NCBI GenBank assembly: GCA_027576995.1 | Contig: JANBQC010000173.1 | Location: 1-47,684 of the forward strand | DNA from: Dimargaris cristalligena | Lineage: Eukaryota; Kickxellomycota; Dimargaritomycetes; Dimargaritales; Dimargaritaceae | Length of the DNA: 47,684 bases | Direction of reading: 5' to 3' | In this document: positions 31,741 to 43,500 of the stretch, piece after piece | Layout: every line of letters begins with the position of its first letter | How positions within the stretch are numbered: position 1 is the stretch's first letter | The notes under the pieces: model-generated | Database searches by the model: none | What the model was told of the DNA's origin: nothing | The model's input: the letters and a program-made list of their open reading frames with translations, nothing else | Program-made: the position numbers and the translations under genes

Positions 31741-33953
31741 TCTGGACAATTGAAAGGAGAAAAATTATAAATATACGAAAATAGTACCAGTTAAAAAGTA
31801 AGCGGGTGGGGGAGGTTTTCAGAGGGGGAGCAGCAGTGGGGCATATGGCAAAGGGTAACACAAACCGAAGTAGCGGCAGCCTTTTGGGGATGAAGGGGGT
31901 TTTACCATAGGCGTATATAAGAATGGTGTACCCAAAAACAGGTGTCTCTGCCTACTTGGGCAATGTGCCTTTCTATAGGATTTTTTTACCTATTGCAGAG
32001 GTATTATTGACCAACTGTGACTATTATTAACGAGGGTGTTGCTTGGAAAAAATAGTTGGCTGTCTGTTCGAAAAATATACACACACGCACTTAGCCTATA
32101 ATATTAGGTGTGATGGCCATCCACAGCACAGCGTTAGGATATACCAACCCCCCTTCCTATTTAAACTATTGCTTAGTAGACAACTTAGTCCTATCCCCGT
32201 AAGCAGTACACAGAAGTCGACCATAACCAGAGCCCATGGACTTGACGAATGCCGCTGAATGTATCCCATAGCCCAATGTGTTTGACGTGGGTCAAATGTG
32301 CATTGGTCGCACCTTCACAAACGGAATGTGCTCAGCTCTGTTCATAGCAGACGGGGTATTCGGTAGCATTTAAAAATTATGTGACCAATATAGCACAACG
32401 CAGCAGCTGCCAGCAACCAGTTGGGTTTTTTGTATGCATTCCCAGCCCGACGCTCGGCAAAGTGGGGTAAGTGGGGTAAGTGGCTTGTTAACAAGTAATA
32501 GTAAAGTCCCTGTCAGCTATACTACCATTTACATACTCCACACCCAATCCCATCAATCGTATATTAGGGTTAAACCGCAATTACTGCATTGGACTTGTTT
32601 ATAATGACTTTTTCTTTCATCTAAATCCATCTGCAGGTGTAATTGGGTTCTGCCATATACATCAAAATATTGTGGTGGATGTATCTAATAATGGAGATAA
32701 AGCTATTAACCAGCTGCCAGGCTGATTCTCGATCGTTTGTTTCAATTTAATCGAAAACTATGAACCATTTAACTAATCATTCCGAATTACCGGATTAGAA
32801 CCCTATCTGGGTGTTTATGAATTAATATGGGTGAAATCTGACCCAGCTGTATAAGGCTTTAAATGATACGTGTATGTAATACTATATGGGGTATTTATTT
32901 TTAACCAGTAGTATTCGCCCCATCTAGCGGATTTTTCGTTATACAGCTCGGTTGAACCTCTCCCATATATACCGCAAAGCCAAGTGGAGGGGTTCCAAAT
33001 ATATATTAACCATGCCTGAAAAGACCAGTGGGCCGTGTAAGTAACTATGTTAGTGGTGATATATTGGTCAGCCAGCGGAGCGGCTGTATATTTCTTACCA
33101 GAATAGGCCCTGTATAATCCGAACTAACGGAGACAGCATCCAACACGGCACAACTGTCGCCAAGACGCGGCGGCTTGTCCCTACGTATAAACAGGCGAAT
33201 ACCTCACAATTATTACGTGTGCCCAATATAGTATTTTCCGTCTATGCCCTATAGTCCAGTCACCCACCAATATTATAATATCCCAATTTTGATTTCCTAT
33301 AAAACCTTCATCGGTACACTATGCTTGGGACTAGCCCCTTTAGTATCTATACCCCATAACCATTTATATTTCTAATAGTGAGGAAGTTTATTAACGTTGG
33401 TACACAAAAAATGGGGGAAGTGGCTGCGATTCGATCGAAAGAGAATTCCATAGAGAAATTACAATGGACGTAGTTGAGAGAATACAGGGGGGGGTAGTGA
33501 TGGGGGGAAGTAAAGAGGGTGGGTACGGGTGATATAGGGGTTCATTAAATACAAGTGGGTCAAACACAGCCCCGTAACCAGGGAAATACCCGGGTTATTT
33601 GACCCATGTGTAAACGTAGATATAAATTATAATCGCGCCCCTGCATGAAAGGGGATTAAAATAGAATTCGATAGGAGACATGGTTAAGTAAGGAAGTAAA
33701 TAATCTAAATGCCTAAAAGTATAATATAATATAATATAATATAAAATCAAATAATTATATTATGAATAATCTTCAACGAAAAAGCAGCAAATTTGGGCTA
33801 GCCATATGCGAAAAGCAAAAACATGAAAAAGGTACTAATACGGTGGGATACAAATTGACAGACGGGCGGACGAAGACAGAGGCATCTATATTAAAACGGA
33901 AATCTACCGAAATGGCCTACTCGTATAATCTCACCTTCCCTCCCACCTCCACT
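31741..33953. other. Region between RPC4 and RhoGEF
   Basis: 2.2 kb with no supported gene. The left end is the RPC4 leader, with a TATTTATAA element about 30-40 nt before its ATG on the minus strand and a C/T-rich stretch beyond. The middle is AT-rich. Minor repeats are two copies of gtggggtaa at 32462-32479 and a pentanucleotide run near 33721. Short frames at 32043-32258 and 33762-33974 on + show no domain. Confidence 0.4.
33721..33745. repeat. (ATAAT)n pentanucleotide repeat
   Basis: Four exact ATAAT units and one variant (ATAAA), about 210 bases beyond the RhoGEF stop codon. It probably lies in the 3' UTR or just past it. Confidence 0.9.
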
Positions 33954-36900
33954 TTAGAAGTCGGAGGTAGCTGAGTCGGGCACAACCCCCAGGTCGAGAT
34001 CGGATACATGGGAAAGAGGCGAGTCGGGCAATACGGACTCGACATCGAATGTCGGGCCCATTTGCGATTCGGGAATTTCTAGGGGCTTAATAACTACAGT
34101 TAATTGAGAAGTGCTGGCCTTGGTCGACATGGAGCTGGACCGCGAAGGGTGCTTATCCTTAGTATCGGTTGTAGGCTTAGCAGTGGCCAGGGTGGCCATT
34201 TTTCTGTCATTGGATGGATCTGTTAATTGCGTTTCAGGGGATAACGTTGGCGTAGTCGGATTACCCAAAGAACCTGGCGGAGATTGGTTTTGAGGGGCAA
34301 CCGTCATACTTGAGAATGCCGACTGGTGGGGGCCCCCCTCAACAGCGAAAAAAGACTTCCAAGAGTGCATCTTCTGGGCGAAAGAGGGTCGCACTCCACC
34401 CCTGGCCGGATGCCCTACAGCCGCCGTCGCACTACTATGGTGATGAGGGGAATAGTAGGGGCTCGAGGGATGGATCTGAAGGGGGTGAGGTGGTGCACTA
34501 GAGTCCTGCAGATGATAAACAGTGCGGGTACTGTCCGAGCTAGCACGGTCGCCATTAGGTTCAACCAATCGGTCCGGGGAAAAGGGTGTAGGCGAGTCTG
34601 CTAGACCCATGGCTGGTTGCGCCATTGAGTCCAGAGTGGTAGTTGACGAAGCAGCCGATCCTGGCACACCCGATTGGCCAAAGTGCCGCCCGACTACGGA
34701 ACCGTCGGAGGTGCCGTCGCGGCCTCTCATCCATTGAGGGGAGGAAGGTACCGCACTACTACCGCTGGTCAATTCCTGGGGGTAAAGTTCGGGGTTCGGT
34801 AAATGGGCTACCCCTGCACTACCAGGTGATCGATTAATGGAGAGGCGTCCGATTAAATTCAGCAGCTTATTGGAGCGCGAGGCCGGGGAATGAGGTACCG
34901 AGTGGGATTGGGAAAATGGGCGGCTCTTGCCGCCATTATTGCCGTTGCTACCTTCTAATAGAACATCTCCCGTTCGTGCCGCCACAGGGGAGATGGTGCC
35001 GGCGGGGGTCATCGCCAATCGCCGTCCACCCAAAACAAACCGGTCCCGTTTAGACCGACCGTCGCTGCTATGCCGGGCTAATGCATAGTTGGTCGGCTGG
35101 GATGGGGCAAACCAAGACCGGCTACGGGCTGAACCGCTTATACCAGCTGTCGTAGGGGAAGGCGCTGAGGTCGCGGTAGTAGTCGTGATTACGAAGGAGC
35201 GACCCGAGAACTTACGACGGGCATTGGAGCCACAGTCGCTAACCGCACGACGATTCCTCACCTCATCCGGACTGGATTTTTCGTCGTTCTTCTGGTCCGC
35301 TGCTCCCACCATCGTCACAGTTGAGCTCCCACCCCAGGGGAAGATAAGGGTTGATCCATTGCTGTCAGCCAGACCGCTCCAGAGTGGGTTCAGACCCGAC
35401 GGGGACTGTGGAGTCGTTGGGGCCGACGAAGCCGGGGTGATGGGTAGGCTATGAATCGATGCGCCGGGTGTTGCCCCAGCGTGGGCCAAAGCTTGAGCCC
35501 GACTACGCAAGCAATCGTGGGTGAAGATATCACCGAAGCGGGTGTCCACTAGGGATTTACGGGAAGGTCCGGGATGATAAAATGTGGTAACCAGTTGAGG
35601 GCGATGATGTTCGGTCCAGTCCACAAGATCGGTCACCAACGAAAGAGGGCGCGGGACCGGTTGGACCCGAGGAGAATCGACAAGGGTATTGCGATGATTC
35701 AGGGGGAATACGGTTGTGGTTGGGGTACCAGAGAGTGGTAGGGGGGTTTCGGTCGGGGCTTCACCTGTACGACGCGATGGTGACGGATCACCCCCACCGC
35801 CAATGGCTACTGGAGTAAGGGCAATTGGACTCGGCTGGCCGGCCAAAGGGCTGTTGTGGAGGTTCGATGGAATCCGACGGAGTGGGTTCAACGAACGAGG
35901 GTGGTATTGAGTCAAGGAAGACCGGCGATTGGAGGTCCGTCGGTTAGGTGCCCGGAGTTCAAAACTGGAGGGGTACTGATCAACCACCATATTAGTGGCA
36001 ACTGGGGCGGGTGCGATAGAAGGGGAACCTGACAGGACCAATTCAGTCGCATCGGGCCGCACTTGAGCCAGACACTCGCGGAGATGAGTCAGCCACACGG
36101 CCTTTTCCTCAAGGCAACTGGCAGTGAAATCGAGGTAGCGCTGGGTGGGCTCATGGAAGAGGCGCCAAGAGGCCAAAGTGGCCGGGACAGGCAAGGCAGT
36201 AAAAAGGCCGTTGTCTGAATCCAGCGAATCAAAGTGGGAGGTCTGGTCGTCAATCCGTAATGAGGCCAGGGGAAACCAGTGCTTGGGTTCGTAGGTGGTA
36301 GTACTTTTCGTCTTCAGTAACACCAGGAAGCGGGGGAACAGCACGCACCCGTAGTACTTAATCCGCGGGGGATTTAAGTCGTAGGCTACCACTTCCAGAG
36401 CGCCGGCCAAGACCAAATCGCCCATCGAGGCAATAAAAGATAGGGGCAATTTAGCCGTATCTTCATACCGCTGGCGGAATAGCAAAGTTTGGTGATGGAT
36501 CTCACAGTCCCGTTTGGCCTCGTTAATCCGTCCAATGAGGGTTTGGATTCCGTCAAGGGCCACAGTTATCTGCTGGGCAACCACTGAATCAGTCGAATAG
36601 TGTTTAGCGATGCTCTTCAGCAGAAGGGGATATAGGCAAAGACGCTGAATGGGCTTCATCAAATAGTCCAGCATACCCAGACGGGACAGCTTGGGACCAC
36701 TGCCATCAGGTGAGTCATGCCGTGAAAACTGCAGCCACTCGGGGCCCTTCTCCAAGTGTTTGATATCAGCCGCAAAATTGCCGGCCATCGCGCAGTAAGG
36801 AATGTAAACCTCAAACTCCTTGTACTGGTGGGACGAAAGGCAAAAGGATGGAAGGAAGAGTACCAGGGTTGGGTGGAAAGAATAAAATCAAAGATATTAG

Positions 36901-38668
36901 TATGTGCGCCAGGATCACCGTTCTCATCATGAACGCTTTGGTAATGATAAGGTCATACTCATCCGAAGTAATCGCCGATTGGCGCGAAATCACACTAAAA
37001 CCGGGCGGAACATCCCTCCAGTGGGGATTAAAATGGCACACCAGTGTCCCACCGAAACATAAACACAGATTCACTCCACTGGCCCTGAAACACACTAAGC
37101 AAAGTCATGGGAGGAGGGGATTAGGAAATGATCGCCCCCCCCTTGTTCCACCATAACTGACGTCATGCTAAGTTAGGCGTTTAGCGTCATCCCTCAGCTT
37201 AGCCCGGTTAGGAAGGAGGAATTATCCGGTGGGGCGTGTGACCATTTGATGACAGCGAAAATTAAAAGAGCGGCGGGACAGATGGGTTTACCCACGGCCT
37301 TTTAATTGGTGATGACGCGCGGGCAGTCATGCTAGTGCCCGATTAGGCCGACACAGCCCTGGAAATACAGGTCTCTACATACACCCAAACTGAGAGTTCA
37401 GAATTCGACTACATCATACATTTCATCAACGGCACCACAGCCCCTTGCCTAGTGGGTTCCCATTTCGTAGTACTTACCATTGAAATAAACAGCCGGGCCA
37501 AATCCAGCAAATCGAAATCGGAATACGGGGCGACTCGCGGTTCGGCATGGCCGATAGTAACACCCAGTTGCCGGCTAAATGACTTTTGGAAATAGACCAG
37601 GGGGATGAGGTATTTGATGAGGTGTTTCAACAACAAACACGACAACTGTTTACTGTGCTTGATGGTTTTGAGGTAACCGCTGACGAAAGTATCCAGCGCA
37701 TTGATGTAATTCACCTCGGTCAACCAGAGTTCCCGCAGTGTGTTGTCGACCTTGGCCCCTACTACCCGCGGAGTATCCGTGCCTCCACTAACGTCATGGT
37801 CGGGCGAACTAGGCTCATCACAGGCATCGATGGAATGGGTGGAAGAGTGGGAGGACGCGGCGGGTGTAATGAGCGGGGATTTGACTGTCTCAAGGACCGA
37901 AGTAGATGGGAGCGACGCGGGTGATAGGGATGGCTTGACGGGCCGCAGCATGGGGGAAGACTGGGAAGGTCGAATGGTCAACACGGTGGGGGGTATTAGG
38001 GCGAACGCGGGGGTATGGTCGCACGACGCATCGTGGTATTGTTCGTCTGAGCAAACGGAGGTGAGGTCGTCCGGGTGGGGAATGCAGTCGTAATATACAG
38101 TGGAGACGTCATCTTCGGTAGGGGCAGAAGATACGGAAAATGCCCGGCGCCGGCCCATGCTAGCCACGGCGGAGTTTGCGGGACCGAAAGGGCCGCAGCT
38201 GAGTAAGCCACTTTCCACCTGGCGGGACACGCGCTCGTGGAGCTGGCCAAAGTCGATATGCATATCCAGGATAGGGGCCCGTATATGGCGAGGAGACGCA
38301 GGCATGGAGACGGAGGCAGACAGGCGTTCCGAGAGTGGTGGCGTGCTGGGTCGCGGCGTGGGGCACGCAGTTGCTGGTGGCACGGGCGATCGAGGTAATG
38401 GTAGGCTGGGGGACGAAGGAGAGGACTGGGACGACTCCGACGGAGAGGTCGCTACAGAGAGGCTGGTGGTCCTTATGGGTAAAACGGGCTGCTGCCCGTG
38501 GGGCGGTGGTGAAGGGCATGCGGGGTCAGGACTGCCCATGACAATGGGGAAGCCAGACACCTCGTCAGCACAGACAGTGCTTGTCGTCGCCAAGGGGGTT
38601 ACACAATAAGAACTGAGTTGTTCGGCGGACAAATGGTTGTGCATGAGGGCGGTCGGCGACGGCGCCAT
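33954..38668 (-). CDS. Rho guanine nucleotide exchange factor (DH-PH protein)
   Basis: Activates Rho-family GTPases by nucleotide exchange, acting in polarity and wall synthesis. Exon 1 is 38668-37478 (397 codons) and exon 2 is 36824-33954, giving 1353 residues. The N-terminal 300 residues are Ser/Pro-rich and probably disordered. The DH domain runs from about 307 to 505 and is split by the intron: exon 1 ends DLLDLARLFISM and exon 2 continues YKEFEVYIPYCAMAGNF, which reads through as an unbroken DH helix. The most conserved DH helix is YLMKPIQRLCLYPLLLKSI (about 451-469). A PH domain follows at about 527-650, closing with its usual tryptophan (EEKAVWLTHL, W641). The remaining 700 residues are low-complexity, rich in Ser, Pro and Thr, suggesting phosphorylation control. 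The ATG at 38668 is preceded 9 nt upstream by a strong splice acceptor, so a 5' UTR intron is likely. Which Rho protein it serves is unknown. Confidence 0.93.
36825..37477 (-). other. RhoGEF coding intron (653 nt)
   Basis: Phase 0 intron inside the DH domain. The donor is ATG then GTAAGTAC; the acceptor is CCCACCAG with a TACTAAT branch site about 70 nt before it. It is several times longer than the other coding introns here. It contains a perfect TGACGTCA (37158-37165) and a 94-codon open frame without DH similarity. Direct joining gives a continuous DH domain, so no extra exon is needed. Confidence 0.8.
37158..37165. promoter_or_regulatory. CRE-like palindrome TGACGTCA
   Basis: A perfect cAMP-response-element palindrome inside the long RhoGEF intron. 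bZIP factors of the ATF/CREB type bind this sequence in fungi. Whether it is used here is unknown; a chance match is possible. Confidence 0.3.
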
Positions 38669-39493
38669 GGAATACACTGAATAAATATTAGTAAAGACAA
38701 TAGGACTGAGTAAATGGATAATACAGGCTAAAAGAGAGATAGAGAGAGAAGGAAGGGGTAATAACGTAGAAGAAGAATAAGGCGAGTGTCGCTATGGGCC
38801 TTGGAGACTTTAGGGGAAAGTGACTATATGCACCTAGATACTGGTCATAGGGAAGCGGGGGAATATCATAATAAGGTGCTGGAGAGGTCGGTTAGTCTAG
38901 GCTGTGGAGGCGAGTCACAGCGTGGGTCAGCATAACAGGGCGGCAGGGTCGCCTAAACGATAAAGTGGGGAATGGGGGGAGTTGGGGAATAAGAAAGGAA
39001 AACTACGGCCATAAAACGGCTAAGCAGATGAAGAGCACATGAGCTACAGCGGTCCCTAAAATACAACGCGCGGCGGAACGAGTAAAGGTGAATTAAAGAG
39101 AATAAAGGAGAAGGGAGAGACAAAAGGAAGCCAGTAGAGAGCGTGGGGGAGCAACAATAGACAACCAACTAGAGCGAAGGACTTTGGCGAAGGGGGGTTT
39201 GAGTGAGACCACTCAGAAACAGCGAGGGGTTCTTAAATCCCCTAACCCAGGCCAGTAACGGACCAATATGGGGAGAAAGCAGAGCGCCCGTTGACTGGGC
39301 AGCACTCCCAAACACGGCACTACTGGAGGGGGGGTGCAAGGGGAGAGGAGCTGTTTGACGCAGTGCTAGGGGCAATAGCACGCCAAACTAAAATATCCTT
39401 AAACAACTGGGTCGTCAAGGTGGAGGTTGGCTAAACAAGAACAAGGGAAGTCGAATAGAGAAGGGTGTGTGGTAACGGAGCCGGGCCGGATAG

Positions 39494-39519
39494 TAATGGT
39501 AATAGTAATAGTAATAGTA
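39494..39519. repeat. (TAATAG)n hexanucleotide repeat
   Basis: One variant (taatgg) and three exact taatag units, followed by a truncated copy, in the region proposed as a RhoGEF 5' UTR intron. Confidence 0.85.
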
Positions 39520-39943
39520 AAGGCCAGGGTGGCCGACGGTACTTGGAATAGTACGCACCAGTAGTAAGCAATAAAAGAATGGGCGGGCTGTCTATTACTG
39601 ACAAGCGATAGAGTATAGTGTCATTGAAAAGGCCCGATCTAAGTCGTATCATTTGAAACAGGCCAATGGATCGCCGTGGTGAAAGGCAAATTAATTAAAT
39701 GGGAGTAACGGGAAGGGTGCAGATTATAGAGAGCCGGAGTGGAAAACGGACACCAACGGTGCAAAGACAAAACCAGAGTAACCAATAATACTCCTCTCCG
39801 TCAGAGAATCACCAGATTCCAAAGAATCTCCGAATATCGGTCAAGAGTGGGAGCAATCTCCTGGTATAAGCCAGCCCGAGTGGATCACCGGAAAGGGGGA
39901 CATGCGTATAGCAAGGGTAGAGCAGGTGAAATGACTGAGGGCG

Positions 39944-39962
39944 ATATATATATATATATATA
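39944..39962. repeat. (AT)n microsatellite
   Basis: About nine AT units within the proposed RhoGEF 5' UTR intron. Confidence 0.9.
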
Positions 39963-40254
39963 ATAGTATAAATAGACACCAACTAGTCTTGCAGCGGCTG
40001 CATTCCAGCTCTACGGCCAGTGTAGTTGGCGAAACCAGTATAGACACACCAGTGGGATCCACCGACGCGGTAAATACAGGCTGGATAAACAGACAAGGCT
40101 GACCAAGGGAATAGGGGCCTGGTAATGGCTATATCGAGTAAAGAAAAGGGGCGCAAAACTCCCAAATAAGGCGCACGCTTAGGCTCAGCGGAGATATAAA
40201 TAATCCACCTCACCCATGAATGGCCCTCAGCAAGCAGTCGAAGCCAGCTATATC

Positions 40255-40269
40255 CACACACACACACAC
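40255..40269. repeat. (CA)n microsatellite
   Basis: Seven CA units in non-coding DNA upstream of the RhoGEF gene. Confidence 0.9.
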
Positions 40270-40596
40270 TCGGTATGCGGCCAGCCACCACGCCCACTCA
40301 CCCGCTTTGTTTACAATAAAAATAAAATGAAGAAAAAAATAGGGGGGATGCGAGTTGTGCCCCGTTCATTTCACTCTCCCCCCTCCTAAACACTCACGTC
40401 CTACCACACTAATCCGCTGCCGAAAAGAGCTCGCGTGGTACAAGCCCCCCACCGCCTTGAACTCGCCCACCCTGCCTCGGGACGCTCTCTGTTTTAAAGA
40501 GAAGCCACTCCTATAGCTTATTGCACAACCCAAACCAGACCAAGCGCGTCCAGTTCAGTCATCACAACAACAACATTCCACATCATCGTAACTTAC

Positions 40597-40740
40597 CTGT
40601 TCACTTGGCAGCGTGGCGTAGGGGTATTGAGTTGATGACGCCGAAGGCGTGCTCTCCGCATCCACACCTTAACGGAGCACGGGTGGCCGGGGAAATCGCC
40701 CAACAGTACAGTCCGGAACTGAAAAGAAATGTACTAATGA
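40597..40740 (-). other. Candidate non-coding first exon of the RhoGEF gene
   Basis: This segment ends in an exact CAG/GTAAGT donor. Its left side could be a transcription start or an acceptor (TTTCTTTTCAG at 40719-40720, which would define a 122-nt internal exon), although no CTAAC-type branch site precedes that acceptor. It contains an ATG that opens a short frame out of phase with the RhoGEF, so translation from it would be a uORF. Confidence 0.35.
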
Positions 40741-41141
40741 TAATAATAGGGATGGAATAGGAAAACTATAAAAAGCGCGAGACCGAAATGACCCGAGGGA
40801 GAAGACGGTAGGGAAAGGTGAAGCAGGGGGCCACTTGAATGGCAATCTATAGATGGGATACATTCGACGCCAGGGAAAATGCGCGGGTTGAATGAATACA
40901 ATACCAAAAAAAAATCAGCCGGGATCTGTAGGATTAGTAAACTGATGACGATATTCGCGATAGAGGGCGGGTGGAAATCCAGCTCTTCACAATTCGATGC
41001 GGGTCGCCAACTTGGACGACTGAGTTCAGACTATGTGTCTAGGGGACGGGGCAATGCCAACAATTCCGAATAGAGGGGACCAACTGGGCGGATGGGGGGT
41101 CTTATAACCGGACTATTCGAAGAGGCTGAAGTGGGTAGTGA

Positions 41142-41162
41142 GAGTGGAGAGTGGAGAGTGGG
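41142..41162. repeat. Seven-base tandem repeat (GAGTGGA)3
   Basis: Two exact gagtgga units and a third differing at its last base, in purine-rich non-coding DNA. Confidence 0.85.
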
Positions 41163-41640
41163 GTCGCGAGACTAAAGACGCGGGAGGAGAATCGGATACC
41201 TTGCTAATCTACAAACCGAGGAATACTCGTATCAACCAACCGGCCCTAGGCGCAATATATAATATGTCTATCCAGCGACACATGGCAACTAACTAACCGG
41301 GTCTGGTCGGGGAACGGGGGCTCACCCATCTTAAATAACGACAACAGGTCAACTATTAAACATAAAATGCCGAAGCGGTGTGCCCGACAATGTCCAGCCC
41401 CCCCTCCCGAACCCTTGACTCGCATGCAGAAAGACCCTGGTAAGCCCATATCTGGCTGCCGCCGGCTCTTGTCCAAGATACCTCACCCCTGGTCCAATCC
41501 CACTTTCCCGTCCCCGGCCGTAGTGCGGCTACATACACCTGTGGCCATAATAATCAACCGGCTGGGCCAGCCAGGGAGGTATTTGTAATACCGGAAGTCG
41601 CGAGCTATCGTCGAATTAAGTCAAAAATGAATATAATTTA

Positions 41641-41668
41641 CCTATATATATATATATATATATATAGG
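41641..41668. repeat. CC(TA)12GG perfect palindrome
   Basis: Twelve TA units flanked by CC and GG, giving a 28-base perfect palindrome that could extrude as a cruciform. No gene adjoins it. Confidence 0.9.
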
Positions 41669-43500
41669 TTTACCGTAAACCCACTTACTTTTAAATATGT
41701 ACACAGTCCGGTGGAAGCTGGATGGAAGACAAACGTCAGTGCGCTGCGGGTAACTCGGACCGGCAATTATACCCAAAGCGCAGGGATAAAGGGGAGGCGA
41801 GAATAAAAAAACCGGATACCCAGTGGGGGGAACGGTTTCGGACCTGGTCAGTCCAACTTTCCCGGCTATACAAGTGGCGAATGAATGAATGGACTGGTCG
41901 CAGATCGGGGTTTCCTATGAATAGACAGAGTGAGATATATAAAACCCCACGTCAGGGGCACCATTTGGCATCGGAGTTGAAGGGGGGGAGGTTAGTTAAC
42001 TAATTGGCTCTTAGCAAAATCTGAAACGACGGGTTTAGCATCGGCCCAAAGTCAGCGGGGTATGGGGTTCGAAGGACTGAGTTGCAAAGTGAAACAGGGT
42101 GTGGTAGATTGGGAACGGGTTAGCAGAGGATATAAGCAAGCGTAGGGATGAGAGTGTGCTACACACAGATGTGGGCTCACCCCATCTATACATCCCCAGG
42201 TTAACTTGCCGAACATCCCCTTTTTCCCCTTTCCTCTAAACCACCCAACTATTCTCATCCCGGCCAAGCCTCCCGTTAACCCAGGGAAAATGCGATGAAT
42301 AACCTGCGGCGGCTCTGCGTATCGGTCGGGATTGCGTGCATCGAGAAACAGCACCAGTAGGGGCGGTAGCCGTAGCAGCAACCCGTACAGGGTGACGCAT
42401 CATCCATTCACTTTCTCCCTCGGACACCACATACATTTGTACATATCGACAGATATGCACTCTCGTAAACCCGAGTACCAACCAAGACCGCTGACGAGAC
42501 CCCCATACACACACAACACCCACAGCCCAATACACATGGCCCAATTACCCAACGCACAGCAAGGGTAAACCGAAACCAAAATGGAAACAAAGAGTCGCCA
42601 CCCCTGGCAGTGGTGCACTGATCACATAGCTAAGATGCGAGTGGTATGTCGAGGCGTTTCTAGTTAACACCAACGACCCTAGGGGTGGCGGTCGCGTAAT
42701 TTCGGGGCGGAGTGGGTAGAGGTAATGACGAGAGGGTTTGGTTAAGGTCCCGGTCTTGGTCTCGGGCGGAGGAGCTAGCCGTAGCCACCTTCAACAACAG
42801 TACTCAATTGTAAACTACTCGGGTCTCGGACCGTTCCCAACGAAGGGACGAAAGCACCACAGTAAACAAATCAGTTGACCCGTGCAAACAAGGCAACCTA
42901 CGCTCTATAATATAAGACGAAAGTCCCATTCTACTAACTTACCTGTCTAAAAGGAACACGAACGCTTGAAAGGGAGACGGAGAACGATTAGATATACCCC
43001 AAAATAAAATAAACTGAAATAAAACTATACATATATAAGTATATTTGAAGACCAAAAAATAGACCAGCCAGCTGAAAGATCCAGTGGGGCGGTGGCCGAA
43101 CCACTAGTTGGTTATATAGATAATCGGCGATTGATAAAAGACGCAATCTCTAACTTGGCAGGGTCCATATAAGCATGGGATATATAGATAGAATGAGCGG
43201 CGTATTATTTGATTAGTAACGGGAGAAAAAAACACACCGGTTCATAAATCATCATCAGGTTAATTAAAACCAATTCATCTACCGCCAGTTCGGTGAGTCC
43301 ATGTAGAGGTTTCGCCAGACTGTGGACACCCGGGGCGGTTATTTATTAAATGAGGGCCACTGATAGGATCTGCTTGGCGCTCCACCACCCACATCACTCG
43401 TTCACACCTCTTATCATAAGGAGGGTTACTGCCCTCCAAGATAGCTAGCTGGACAATGGAAGTGAAAAAAACTATAAATCTTAAGCAGTTTGATCGAGCG

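Larger units (their letters stand above)
38677..40596 (-). other. Probable 5' UTR intron of the RhoGEF gene
   Basis: The acceptor is TTTACTAATATTTATTCAG, which combines branch site and AG and ends 9 nt before the RhoGEF ATG. The best donor in reach is CAG then GTAAGT at 40599-40591, an exact consensus. In the frame of the ATG, the exon before this donor ends with a TGA two codons before the junction codon, so the upstream exon would be untranslated. A second identical donor at 42945-42937 could be an alternative. Confidence 0.45.
38741..43500. other. Gene-free, purine-skewed region upstream of the RhoGEF
   Basis: No coding gene is recognised. The plus strand is G/A-rich (pyrimidine-rich for minus-strand transcripts), much as upstream of the arrestin gene. 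It includes several simple repeats and minus-strand splice-donor consensus sites at 40599-40591 and 42945-42937, with weaker ones near 41690 and 43689. A TATATAT element on the minus strand at about 43031-43038 sits about 90 nt before the 42945 donor, consistent with a promoter and short first exon. Long reading frames are absent. Confidence 0.4.

Noticed and set aside
36811..37095. 94-codon frame in the RhoGEF intron as an extra DH exon
   Set aside because: It has no DH similarity, and exon 1 joined directly to exon 2 already gives a continuous DH helix with a good donor, branch site and acceptor.
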